Assembly (NCBI RefSeq): GCF_958298935.1
Contig: NC_084921.1
Span: 9,186,001 to 9,250,000, forward strand
Direction: 5' to 3'
Source of the DNA: Phragmites australis
Lineage: Eukaryota > Streptophyta > Magnoliopsida > Poales > Poaceae
Length of the DNA: 64,000 bases
The number at the start of each line of letters is the position of its first letter. Within the stretch, counting starts at the first letter, position 1. Made by a program: the position numbers and the translations under genes. The notes beneath the pieces were generated by a model. The model saw only the letters and a list, made by a program, of their open reading frames with translations, did not search any database and had not been told where the DNA came from. Positions 53,967 to 64,000 of the stretch are shown here, piece after piece.

Positions 53967-55655
53967 TGTCGGTGTATTTAGAACCAGAGGTCCCTAAGTC
54001 CCGAGGCCAGACCGGCCGTCCACCACATATCACCACCCTGCAAGATAGGTAGAAGCAGAGTCCCGGGAGAGAGTGCTCGGGGCTGCACGTGGCAGCCCCC
54101 GAGGACTCGGTGCCCCGAAGGTCCCACCAAAGTGCTCGGGAGAGAGTGCTCGGGGCTGCACGTGGCAGCCCCCGAGGACTCGGTGCCCCGAAGGCCCCGC
54201 TGAAGTGCTCGGGAGAGAGTGCTCGGGGCTGCACGTGGCAGCCCCCGAGGACTCGATACCCCGAAGGTCCCACCAAAGTGCTCGGGAGAGAGTGCTCGGG
54301 GCTGCACGTGGCAGCCCCCGAGGACTCGATACCCCGAAGGTCCCACCAAAGTGCTCGGGAGAGAGTGCTCGGGGCTGCACGTGGCAGCCCCCGAGGACTC
54401 GGTGCCCCGAAGGTCCCACCAAAGTGCTCGGGAGAGAGTGCTCGGGGCTGCACGTGGCAGCCCCCGAGGACTCGGTGCCCCGAAGGTCCCACTGAAGTGC
54501 TCGGGAGAGAGTGCTCGGGGCTGCACGTGGCAGCCCCCGAGGACTCGGTGCCCCGAAGGCCCCGCCGAAGTGCTCGGGAGAGAGTGCTCGGGGCTGCACG
54601 TGGCAGCCCCCGAGGACTCGGTGCCCCGAAGGCCCCGCCGAAGTGCTCGGGGGAGAGTGCTCGGGGCTGCACGTGGCAGCCCCCGAGGACTCGGTCCCCA
54701 GAAGGTTCGCGCAAGCTCGTTCAAAGACTCGAAGGGCCCCGTCGTCAGGGTGTCATCCAGTCAAGGGTCCGATGCCGCATTTAATAGGCGCGCGTGGCCT
54801 GACATTCTGACATCCTGACATTCTCGGCTGCCCACGCCCCAGTGTCAGACCCTGCCATGCACTGGCAGGGGGGCGTGGGTCCATTAAATGCACGGGTCCC
54901 GTCCCGTTTTTACCTGCGCACCTCGGGATAACATTGCCAGAATCGAAGCGTTCGGCCTGCCACCCTGCCCTGGCAGGAGAACAAGACAGGGTGGGCGCAC
55001 CGGGCACCTCCGAGGCTGTCCGGTGGGCCCTTTTCATAGCGCCCCGAAGCTCCCGCGGCGGCTGGTGGTTGAATGCGCGCCGCCTTTCCTCCACCGCCCC
55101 TGTCACTTCGCCAAGATGAAATGATTACGCCTTTCTCCGTGGCACCTGGGCATTCGCGTCCCCTCTTTCCCATTCAGGATATGTCGAGGTCGGCACACCT
55201 ATAAAAGGAAAGGATGGAGAACACTGAAAAGGGGAGAAAAAAAGGTCAGTCGAAGGACAAGAAAACAACAGCCCCCGATCACAAGACGATCAAGAGACCA
55301 GATAGCCAACAACCTCCGGTGAGCCAGGCGAAAGATAAATCGATAGACTTTCGAACCAGCTCAAGTTAAGCTAGAACATAAGAGCCTCCAGCTCTTTGTA
55401 AACAGTTCTCCTCTTAGAACCAGATATATCCTTGAAGAATCCCCTTCAAGGATAGATATAGCACTCATACAGGAGTAGGGTGTTACGCCTCCGTGCGGCC
55501 CGAACCTGTCCAAAAACCCGGTGTACCCGCCAGCCATCGCATTTACTTCCGTTCCCACTCATTTCCCACACAAGCCTTTCCAGGATCATCCCCCCGGCCG
55601 AATCTCTAAAGAGGGGTCTCTTGGGATCCCTGCGACAGGAGTTCACTCTCCGACA
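53967..55655 (+). repeat. 3' LTR of the Tat element
   Basis: 1,689 bp, offset by 13,171 from the 5' LTR, with two differences seen (54012 C versus T; 55622 T versus C). Contains the same nine 73-bp units (54065-54701) and a TATA box at 55200-55206. Confidence 0.95.
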
Positions 55656-55660
55656 ATGAG
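55656..55660. repeat. Right target-site duplication of the Tat element (ATGAG)
   Basis: Identical to 40791-40795. Confidence 0.95.
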
Positions 55661-58290
55661 GAACCGCAGTTGGACTCCTCTTCTCTAGAGATTTCTTTGT
55701 TTCCTTCATCACCCAGTGGTCACCAACCTCTACAAGCACCTTGGGTAATTTCCTTAGGCTTTCCTTGGCAAGAATGCGTGAATTGGTGAGTCGATTTAGA
55801 GTTTGGAGCTAAGTTTGTGGAGTTCTCGAGTTCTTGAGCTTTGGAGCAAAAAGAGAGGGTTCATATGAGATTTGTGCTAGGAATCATGTTGCTAGGTTGG
55901 TGAGTGGGTTCTAGACTCTATGTACTATATCAAATATGTTTCCGTTTGGTTTGGAGAGACTTGCAAATCAAATCAGCCGAGTTTCCTCCCTCAAAGCAAC
56001 CTCTCTGGACAACCCGGATAGTCCGGATAGAACCCGGATAGTGCGAGTAGCCCAGTGAAAACTCCGATGATTTGTGCTAAAAAAATATTAGGGTTTAGGG
56101 TGCAAGTTGAGTCTAGAATCCTTTGTATAGTGTATATGTATGTTTATGTAGGATATATTTAACATGCGAGTCGAATCGGCCAAGGAAGATCATCGAGAAC
56201 TGCAAGTCTGCCTAACCCAGATATTCCGGGTTAAACTCGAAGGGTTCAAGAGCGGTGCTTTTAACTGAGCACCCTCCTTGGAGCCTCACCCGGATAATCC
56301 GTCTAACCCGGATAGTCCAAGTTAATTCGATTTAGATTTAGCAGAAAACCCTTAGTCGGAGTCTCACCTGAACATTCTGGCCTAACCCGGAGGTTCTAGA
56401 CCTCAGCCCGAACCTTCAGAGTTAATTAAAAAATGGCCAGCTGAGAACCCCCCCATCTGGAGTACAATCCGGAGGTACCGGAACCTGAAGGTTCCAAGTT
56501 TGACCCGGAGTCTCCGGCCTCTTGTTAGCTTTCCGAAGTCGTTTAGATCGCAAAGTTTGTTATTATTTCGCATGTCTTGCACTTTTAGCTTGTTGTTATG
56601 CATATTGTAGCATATATTGTTGCACCTTATTAATGCTCATCATTGCATGCATTCTTCTTTAATGAATGAGGATCTGAAGCGTGACGCGGGCGTGGTTGAA
56701 GGTGACATCGAGCTAGGCGGGTTTTGTGAATTCTATGTGGGTAGCATCAAGCAGCCACTTGAGTAGCAAGGCAAATATCTAAGCATATTTCTCCCATTAA
56801 TTTGGATCATATGTGTCTAATGTGATAAAATATGTTTTATGTACGTTATGTATGTTGTTGAGTTGACGTTGCATCTTGTATGGGTAGAACCTATGTTGAT
56901 ACATCACACCTAATCTTGAGTTATTGGTGATCCATCTCCTTGTAACAGAGTTTAACTTGATGATGGTCTAGTTTAAAAGTTAATTGAAATGCTTAGCCAT
57001 GTATAGATTCTTCGGTAGAAGTTGAGCGGTGGTTCAACCCTGTTCATGAGCTATAGGCTTTAATTACTGTCATATTGATAACAATGTTGGGTTGATGGTG
57101 TTGGTTGATTGAGTAGTGAGGATGAGGTCAGATGTGGGCAGTGTTAGGGGTGCTTCTCTTGGCCCGATGTGGAGTTCCCTGGGGTAGGTTGGGAGAGAAA
57201 CCCGGACACCGTAGATCGCTTGCGTCACTTAAGCACTGATCGTTGTTGCTGTTGGCTTTAGCACTTACCGTACTTAACACATGTCAATCTAATGGTAAGA
57301 TAAGCTGAATACCTCTGTAGCTGTAATCATTTGAGTTTGCACATCGATGGTGTGAGCGAGCGGGCTTGTAAGAAACACTTGAGGTTGCCTCGGGAGTTAA
57401 CCTAAGTGGGCTCCGCACCGAGCGATGCCTGATTCAAATGGTTGGAGCTTATTAGGAAAGGTTAACACGAGTACCCCCTCTAGGGTGGACCTTTGTGGTC
57501 ACTCAAGCTGTATGGTCCTCGAGTCTTGTGGGTAAAGTTTACCCCTGCAGGGTGTAAAAACATTTCGAAATGTCGCGCTCTCGGTCATGAGCATGCTTTT
57601 GTCCATTTGCAACAGTCATAGGGTTTTGAGTTTAGTTTGAGGTGGTTGATGGGTTGAGATGGTTCTTTATAGATATTATTACTATGATTCCTTTTACATA
57701 TATGTTCGGTTGATGGTTATGAGTTAGATAGTTGTGTTGGTTAAGTCTAGATGCTCACATATATTTTTGTCAAATTTTGCTTTCGCATATAAGTTTACTT
57801 AACCATGTGACCGTATTCTTGCTAAGATCCCAATTCATAATCCTTCGAGTCGGTTTATCTATAAGTAACTAATATGAATTAAGTCTTGCGAGTACTTTTA
57901 TACTCACGTTGCTCTTTCAGGTGCTACCGATCAGGAGGAGCTGATTTTTAGCTACTTCACGCCCGACAAGGGTGGTGGCGGACATGAGTAGGCAACTACT
58001 CGGAAGTTGTGCTTTTGTGATGGAGCCTAAGGGCATATGGCTCCATCTTCGTTTTGTTGTTTATAGTTTTAGCTTCCGTTGCATAGTTCACTTTTGTCTA
58101 GTAGTTGATTAGTTTCAGTCTCCTCCTACCTCTCTTTTGCTGTAAATTGTAAAAAATTGTAGATGCTTAAGAACTTGCAATATAATTAAATTATTCTCTC
58201 TTTGTTAAGCTTTGTTCTGATGCGATATGTTAGAACGGTATGTGTTCCGATCTTGGGTACAAAACACGTGCCGGGACTGCCGGAGCGGTA
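55661..58290 (+). repeat. Tekay-like 5' LTR, part after the Tat insertion
   Basis: Non-coding. 55990-56500 has many degenerate ACCCGGATAGTCCGG-like palindromic units, a pattern common in large grass gypsy LTRs. The end near GTGCCGGGACTGCCGGAGCGG (about 58290) is approximate, and no clear primer binding site was found. Confidence 0.55.
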
Positions 58291-59135
58291 TTCTGATTAA
58301 TCATTGAAGTCATGATTAGGTAAATGATCGATTTAGTGATTAATTAGAATATTATTTGGATAATTCCTTAAAGCATTGCATTAAAGCTTGGTTTAATGAA
58401 ATAGCCTAAAGATGCTTATGACATAGCAAGTATGTCAAACCCACTAAGCAACCAACTAAAGTTTCTTTTTTAACCTCTTCATGCTAATATGTACAAACTT
58501 GCTATACTATGCCCCTAAGTGTAACATGTCCTTGGTTATTGCATTTAGAGTGTTTCTTTATGCATTGTGTTGTTTCCTATTACGATGCATTTGTTAATCA
58601 TGTTGCATCGACGCACCTTGATAGCGGCAAATATCGGGGGCTCAACTAGTACGAGGTAGGAGCCTGATATGTTCCGTACGGCGATGGTATGAAAAATGAA
58701 TATGTTAGTAATAACATATGAACATCCACCATATGATAATAGATATGATCGTCTACCCATATAGCGATTATACGGGGTGTCCCGTAAGATGATGGTACGA
58801 GACGTGAATACGTTGGGAACAACGTATGAGATGTCGCTTGTGCGGAGAGTTGTATAAGCACCGTTCGCACAAATACTTATTCTTTTCGAATGAAAGATGA
58901 TGAATGTGATTGTGATGATTATTTGGGAGAGATGCACTTGAGAAAAAAACGTATAGATAAGGATCCAACATATTTTCATACTCTATTATTCATTTCTTAC
59001 CATAACTTTAAGCTGCATTGTCATCAACAAATAGTATATGGGTCCAAGCAAGCGATTTCTGAGAGCGAAAATAGCTCTTGCTTGATTTATGTCGAAATTT
59101 AACTTTTATCTCTTTTTATCTTATGTCACAATAGG
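58291..59135 (+). other. Tekay-like 5' untranslated region
   Basis: AT-rich leader between the LTR and gag, without recognised genes. A repeated GATGGTA..GA.ATGAATA..GTTGGGAACAACGTATGA-type block occurs near 58682 and 58791. Confidence 0.4.
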
Positions 59136-60240
59136 ATGAGGACTCATGGTAGTGATCTTCCTAAGGGTTCTAATGAGAACAGCCCCGTGCCACTTGCTCC
59201 GCCGAGTATGGCGGATGTCCTAATGCAGATAGAGCAGAACCACCAAGCTCAGCCTGCTCTTCTTGAGGCCATCATGCGTAAAACGATCCCTGATGGAGGA
59301 GGTGGGGCTGGGCACCGAGACGATTTCTCGGATTTTCTTTGAACTCAGCCGCCCACCTTCACGCGAGCTGAGGATCCTCTTGATGCTGACTATTGGCTTT
59401 GCACCATCGAGCAGAAGCTCGTTCTCTTTCGGTGCGAGGACCATGAGAAGATTCTCTTCACCATCCATCAACTCCTTGGCACAGCTGGTACATGGTGGAC
59501 CAATTATTTGGCCATGCACGTTGCCGGTCATCATGTCTCTTGGGTGAAATTCCGCCAAGCCTTCCGTGACTGCCATATCCCCAAGGGGCTAATGAAGATC
59601 ATGATGTGAGAGTTCTTGGACCTCCAGCAGAGGGGCAAGTTGGTAATAGAGTACGTGCAAGTGTTCAATCACTTGGCACAGTATGCTCCGAAAGAAGTCA
59701 GCACCGATGAGAAAAAACATTATCGTTTCGTGAATGGCCTCACTTCTAAGATGCAAGACGCCTCTCAGCGCACGAGTTCACCGACTTTAAAAAGTTGGTG
59801 AACACCTCCCTCATGGAGTTAAAGATGAAAAACCACCAAGAAGATAAGAAGCGCAAGAGGACTCAATCACCTTCTGTGGGTAGGAGCTCTTGACGCCCAC
59901 GTGTAGAGAGTCAACCTCCTCAATTCCACATGACGACTTTGGCTGCTCTGCGACCAATGTGGATAGTGCGGCATCCAACTTTCTCTGCTCCACAAGGATA
60001 ACCTCCACGACCCATTGTGTCTCAAGAGAGTGTGATAGGTGGCCCTGATGGCTTATGTTACAACTACGGGCACGTCAGACACTTTGCGCGGGAATGCCCT
60101 TTCCTGAAGCCTAGAGCCACGGTGAATGCTCTAAGGCCACCACCACCCGCGCAATCCTCTCATCGAGTCTCAAAGACTGCACAAGTCCCTAACCGCGGTC
60201 GTGTCAACTAACCACCACCCAAGAAGCTCACGAGAGTGCC
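59136..60240 (+). pseudogene. Tekay-like gag relic
   Basis: The ATG at 59136 opens a Gag frame: ADVLMQIEQNHQAQ, then PPTFTRAEDPLDADYWL, LGTAGTWWTNYL, FRQAFRDCHIPKGLM, EYVQVFNHLAQYAP, RFVNGLTSKMQ. The zinc knuckle CYNYGHVRHFAREC has Tyr where the second Cys normally is. Stops near 59341, 59607 and 59801 and frame changes interrupt it. Confidence 0.75.
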
Positions 60241-61440
60241 AATGTGTTGATAGGTACGTTGTTTGTGAATTCTAATTCGATCGTCCTTCCTGGAGTCGTT
60301 CTTTTTGATTTGGGAGCTTCCCATTCTTTTATAATAAGGAGTTACACTTGGTGTCATGAGCTGAAGATTAGCACTGCTCGTGCACCTTATGTTATAGAAG
60401 CACCCGGAGCCAACATCCTTACCGATAAATATGTGTCTAATGTATCAATCATCATTAATGAGATGTTGTTTTCATAAATCTGCTAGTGCTCAACTCTAAA
60501 GGAATAGATGTCATTTTGGGAATGAATTAGCTCACCAAGAATAAGGCCGTCATTGATTGTGCTCAGAGGACTATCACCCTCAATGATCTATCTGGCACTC
60601 AAGTTCATCTGAAGCTTATGGACGTTGATCCTTGTCTTTATACCTTGAAGGTTGTGGTCATCATGGATCTTTTGGATATTCTTGTGGTATGTGAGTTTTT
60701 GAATGTCTTCCCAGAAGAATTGCCAAGAATGTCACTTGACCGAGCGATGAAATTCTCTATTGATCTTTTGCTCGGTACGACCCTGATTTCAAAAAGGTCT
60801 TATTGGATGCCACCAAATGAATTGGCAGAGTTGAAGAAGCAAATTCAGGAGCTACTTGCAAAAGTTTTTATTCGCTCGAGCTCCTCATCTTGGGGATGCC
60901 CGACACTCTTTGTGAAGAAGAAGGACGACACTTAGCGGATGTGTGTTGATTATCGTCTGTTCAATACTGTCATAATCAAGAACAAGTATCCACTCCCCCG
61001 GATTGATATATTGTTCGATCAACTGACCGGTGCCTGGGTTTTCTCTAAGATTGACTTGAGACTGGGCTATCACTAGATAAAAATCCGACCAGAAGATACT
61101 CCAAAGATAGCATTCTCCACCCGTTACGGGCTTTATGAGTTTTCCGTTATGTCTTTCAGTTTGATAAATGCACCAGTATTCTTTCTGTACTTGATGAACA
61201 TGGTCTTCATGGAGGAACTCGAGAAGTTTTTCATGGTGTTTATTGATGATATCCTCATCTACTCCAAGACTGAAGAAGAGCATGCAGATCATCTGCGAGT
61301 TATTCTTGGTCGACTTCGAGATCACCAACTCTATGCCAAATTCAGCAAATGTAAGTTTTGGCTTAAAAAAGTCGCCTTCTTAGGTAATGTCTTGTCAAAG
61401 AACGGAGTCTCTGTTGACCTGAGCAAAGTGCAGGAGGTTC
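60241..61440 (+). pseudogene. Tekay-like protease and reverse transcriptase relic, truncated
   Basis: Protease region LFDLGASHSFI has Leu in place of the usual Ser or Thr after the catalytic Asp. RT follows: [76 protein letters not shown] and CKFWLKKVAFLGNVLS. The sequence ends shortly after SVDLSKVQEVL. Stops occur near 60475, 60933 and 61073. RNase H and integrase are missing. Confidence 0.8.
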
Positions 61441-61660
61441 TCGTCATGTTTGTTCCAACATGTATAGTTCTCTTTAAATCCACATATGACCAAGTGTGCA
61501 TGTACATTGTCTAGTTTTGGGAACTTCTAATCATTCTTGCAATCGTGATATGGACAAAACATTACCGTTTTACCATAATCTTTCATATCCGCCAAAGTCG
61601 CACTCATACTTCATCCTGCTCAGGTAGTCTGAAGAAGTTCAGATCTCAAGGTATATCCAA
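61441..61660 (-). pseudogene. CACTA TNPD transposase, N-terminal fragment (transposase-associated domain)
   Basis: On the minus strand: MFCPYHDCKND, a stop, KFPKLDNVHAHLVICGFKEN and YTCWNKHDE. This matches the PF13963-type domain at the start of TNPD proteins (CPC..CKN, HL...GF...Y..W..HGE). About 400 residues that should lie between this and the 40305 end are absent. Confidence 0.7.
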
Positions 61661-62094
61661 CTTCTATCCGCTATCTACAATGTAAAAACATTCATTCATT
61701 ATTAACAATTACCATAATTGTGTGATTAAGAATGCGACTAAAAATTTCATACAATTACACTAGATCTGTAGCATCTCGCGTTAGATCGAGCAAATCTAGT
61801 ATTAAATCTAACATAAATATAACTCACTTGCACTAAGATTTTAGATAAAGATGCAAAATGATCGATTATAACTCAAAGCACAAAAAAATCTACCAAATAG
61901 GGGTTAAAGGAGGAGGAAAGGGAGAAATACAAACATTCAAAGACCTAGCAACAATTCAAACTTCAAATCAACAAGATATTAGAGTCTCTCTAGCGGAACC
62001 GAAGAAAATCGCCAGATCTACTATGCACACAGTACTGTTGAGTCCTATAGCTGTTGGGCACGAACAGTAGTTGGACAGCTCTTATAACAGAGTT
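61661..62094. other. CACTA 5' leader region
   Basis: AT-rich non-coding DNA between the TNPD N-terminus and the right subterminal repeats. It should hold the TNPD promoter and 5' UTR. Confidence 0.4.
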
Positions 62095-62535
62095 AAGTCA
62101 TAAGTGATGGGTCATAAGATTACCCGTCATTTATTACTTTATAAATAACGGATCGTAATATGATCTATCATTTATGACTGGCTCAGGGAGACCTGTCATC
62201 TATGCCAAGTCATAAGTGACAGGTCATAAGATGATATGTTACTTATGACTACTGCAAGGAGACCCATCATTTATGACTAGAGCATAAGTGACATATCGTA
62301 ATATAATCCGTCACTTATGACTGGTGCAGGAAGACCCATCACTTATGATCAAGTCATAAGTGACGGGTGTGGTTATGACCTGTCACCAATATAATAAGTG
62401 ACGTGCAATATTACTATCCATCACTGATGACTTGTTATTAGTGACTGGTCAATATTTGGTCCAGACCCGATGCTACATAAATGACGGGTCGTATAATAAT
62501 TCGTCACTAAATTGTGTCTCATTTATCTATTTTTC
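62095..62535. repeat. Right subterminal repeat array of the CACTA element
   Basis: More than ten copies of a CATAAGTGACGGGT-like unit in alternating orientation, ending just inside the CACTACGTG terminus (read on minus). Confidence 0.75.
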
Positions 62536-62543
62536 ACGTAGTG

Positions 62544-62790
62544 TTTGGTTGAACGAATCTGAGACCGCATGAGTGGATATAAAAGTTGAGATTGTGATTA
62601 TTTGCTTATATAAATATGATTTTATGATATTGACACATGAATCCTCCTACATAAACGGTTGCATGAGCCTCCTACCGTCGAGCCATGTTGTAGAGGAAAG
62701 CCTAAATCAAGCTTCCCTTTCGAATCAAACTGCCAGCATGTACTTACATCAACCAAATCAAAGTATAACAGTAAATACGACTAAATAAAT
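62544..62790. repeat. Right part of the MITE-like repeat split by the CACTA element
   Basis: TTTGGTTGAACGAATCTGAG and following sequence continue the copy that breaks off at 33006, as judged against the uninterrupted relative near 63395. Confidence 0.6.
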
Positions 62791-63250
62791 ATACTTCTCC
62801 TAAGATTATAATATATATATCCGTCCAATCAAATTGCTTTCCTATGTAGGACCAATCCGACCCTAATGGATTGATTCCGATTGGAGTCCCTGGGGGCATC
62901 TAGCTACCTTTGTTTGTTTCTGCCTGTAGCCATGCAATATTGTGCCTGCACGCGGCTAGCAAGAGCTAGTATAGCTCTAGCTCCTTGCTAGCCTCGTCGT
63001 ATTCGATCAGGTGATCTGCTTTGCTTTTTCATAATCAACGTGCACCCCAGGTCCACTATTAGCCGTTGGACACGCCGGATGACTATTTTGCAAGTCGCGA
63101 TGGAGCGGGCGCGCGCTAGAGTATCTATAAAAGGTTACAGAAGATGTACGTCCTACGACTACTGTGTCATCATCATCTCGGTTATCTGTAAGTCGGCGCA
63201 TGCATATCCTATATATCTATCTATCTATATATATATATATATATAGATAG
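62791..63250. other. No recognised genes; simple repeat at the end
   Basis: Unique DNA with a GATA/TA microsatellite at about 63210-63250. Confidence 0.45.
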
Positions 63251-63708
63251 AGGGTGTGTTTGGTTTATAAGGTTTTATAAAACTGTATCTTATAAATATA
63301 TTAAGGAAAAATAGTCCGAAGAGAATTATATTTATTAAAAGAATAGTATTTGGTTGATTATATTTGTTTAGACATGCTGAGTTAATTTTTTATTTGGTTA
63401 ACTGAATCTGTGACCGTATGAACGAATGCAATAGTTGATATTATAATTGATTGCTCGTATGAAGATAATTTTATAACAGTAATAAATAGATCTGTCTACA
63501 TGAGTGAATACAAAGTATGCATCCTTCAGATCAGATTGCGGAGTAAAACTCAAATGGAGTTTCCCATCTAAGCCAAAATAATACCATATATTTATATCCA
63601 CCAAGCTATACTAGAACAATAAATGCGAATAACCAAACATGTTTCTTTATAAAATTATTTGAATCCACGAGTCTCAGTAGGGAGATTTAGAAAACCAAAC
63701 ACATTCTA
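63251..63708. mobile_element. MITE-like repeat with short terminal inverted repeats, uninterrupted copy
   Basis: GGGTGTGTTTGGTTT at the left pairs with AAAACCAAACACATTC at the right. Its middle (GGTTGATTATATTTG...TTTGGTTAACTGAATCTG) is the empty-site equivalent of the repeat broken by the CACTA element. No target duplication was assigned. Confidence 0.6.
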
Positions 63709-63842
63709 ATGTTTGCAGATAATCGTACAACTGATGCTGATCCAATAAACTAGTAGCAGAGCCTGCAACAGACACATATTGTGTGCTCCTCTTACCACTA
63801 AATCCACAACCACACGTGAATACGGTAACGGTAATAACTAAT

Positions 63843-64000
63843 ACTCTCTCCGTCTATTTTCATAAGAGTATTTTGATACGCAAAAGTCTTTAAAAAGTAG
63901 ATTTTGATCTTTATTTTTTTAAAATTAATATTACAACTGCTACATAATCAACATTATATTAAAAATATTTTAAATATGAAACTATCGATACACTTTTCAT
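63843..64000. mobile_element. Start of a Stowaway-like MITE, cut by the window end
   Basis: TACTCTCTCCGTCTATTTTC is the typical left end (TA plus CTCYCTCCGT). AT-rich interior follows; the other end is outside the window. Confidence 0.55.

Larger units (their letters stand above)
40796..55655 (+). mobile_element. Tat-lineage Ty3/gypsy LTR retrotransposon, complete, very recent insertion
   Basis: 14,860 bp between perfect 5-bp target duplications. LTRs at 40796-42484 and 53967-55655 are each 1,689 bp. The order is LTR, primer binding site, gag-protease, RT-RNase H-second RNase H-integrase, about 1.7 kb spacer, an antisense gene, polypurine tract, LTR. A second, archaeal-type RNase H and an extra open frame after integrase are known traits of the Tat lineage (Retand, RIRE2 and Grande relatives). 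By eye the LTRs differ at two sites only (40841/54012 and 42451/55622), pointing to an insertion tens of thousands of years old at usual grass rates. Confidence 0.95.
40306..61440 (+). mobile_element. Tekay/Del-like Ty3/gypsy retrotransposon, truncated, hosting the Tat element
   Basis: Begins TGTCACGTCC inside the TNPD gene. Its long 5' LTR is interrupted at 40795/55656 by the Tat element; joined, it would be about 3.1 kb, as in large-LTR Tekay-type elements. Gag-pol relics follow at 59136-61440. RNase H, integrase and the 3' LTR are absent: the element stops in the RT region and joins directly to TNPD N-terminal sequence. Multiple stops show it is old relative to the Tat copy. Confidence 0.7.
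33007..62543 (-). mobile_element. CACTA (En/Spm) DNA transposon, decayed, enlarged by nested insertions
   Basis: The right end, read inward on minus, is CACTACGTGAAAAATAG. The left end is TACTATATGAAAAAAGG, a one-base-degenerate CACTA. Subterminal arrays of TGACGGGT-type repeats in both orientations lie just inside both ends, as in grass CACTA elements. Two gene relics are transcribed leftwards: TNPD transposase (split, 38703-40305 and 61441-61660) and a second gene (33720-38100). The Tekay-like and Tat retrotransposons account for about 21 kb of the 29.5 kb span. Stop codons and a deletion mean it cannot supply transposase. Confidence 0.75.

Noticed and set aside
63251..63708. Assignment of the MITE-like repeat to the Tourist or hAT family
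   Set aside because: The GGGTGTGTTTGG ends occur in more than one superfamily and no target duplication could be fixed.

Overview
The window looks like nuclear DNA of a grass (Poaceae). Spliced plant genes with GC-rich first exons (RER1) sit among nested plant transposons: a Tat-type Ty3/gypsy element with dual RNase H, a CACTA element with TNPD-like and Transposase_24/DUF8039/Ulp1-like genes, a Rep/Hel Helitron with a grass-type 3' hairpin, a Pack-MULE-like element and Stowaway-like MITEs. The species cannot be named from the sequence. No bacterial, organellar or CRISPR sequence is evident.

Layout. 1-4100: relics of a GRF-zinc-finger gene, split by a 2.58-kb insertion made of two LTRs lying tail to tail and flanked by the same 5-bp repeat. 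4541-6147: Pack-MULE-like element with long terminal inverted repeats and a TPR-gene fragment. 6446-7288: a host gene for a lysine-rich, probably nucleolar protein. 8655-8871: an alpha-L-fucosidase relic. 9946-13314 (minus): intact three-exon RER1, the clearest host gene. 13975-25331: an 11.36-kb Helitron with both ends and a multi-exon Rep/helicase gene carrying one frameshift and one nonsense codon. 25332-33006: gene-poor DNA with MITEs, LTR remnants and an RNase H-like pseudogene.

33007-62543 is a nest. A CACTA element inserted into a MITE-like repeat (an uninterrupted relative lies at about 63251-63708). A Tekay/Del-like gypsy element inserted into its TNPD transposase gene. A 14.86-kb Tat retrotransposon (40796-55655) then inserted into the Tekay LTR. 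The Tat copy is very young: 5-bp target duplications (ATGAG), two 1,689-bp LTRs with two differences seen by eye, gag-pol interrupted by one TAG codon, and a second gene on the opposite strand.

The most interesting object is that antisense gene (53446 to 50222, minus). It reads as two exons joined in frame across a 78-bp intron, has its own TATA box, and would encode about 1,048 residues: a PF04195-like domain followed by a long coiled coil. Because the intron is in splice orientation only on the strand opposite the genomic RNA, it can survive retrotransposition. The Tat LTR also carries nine exact 73-bp-spaced palindromes, each centred on a G-box/ABRE core.
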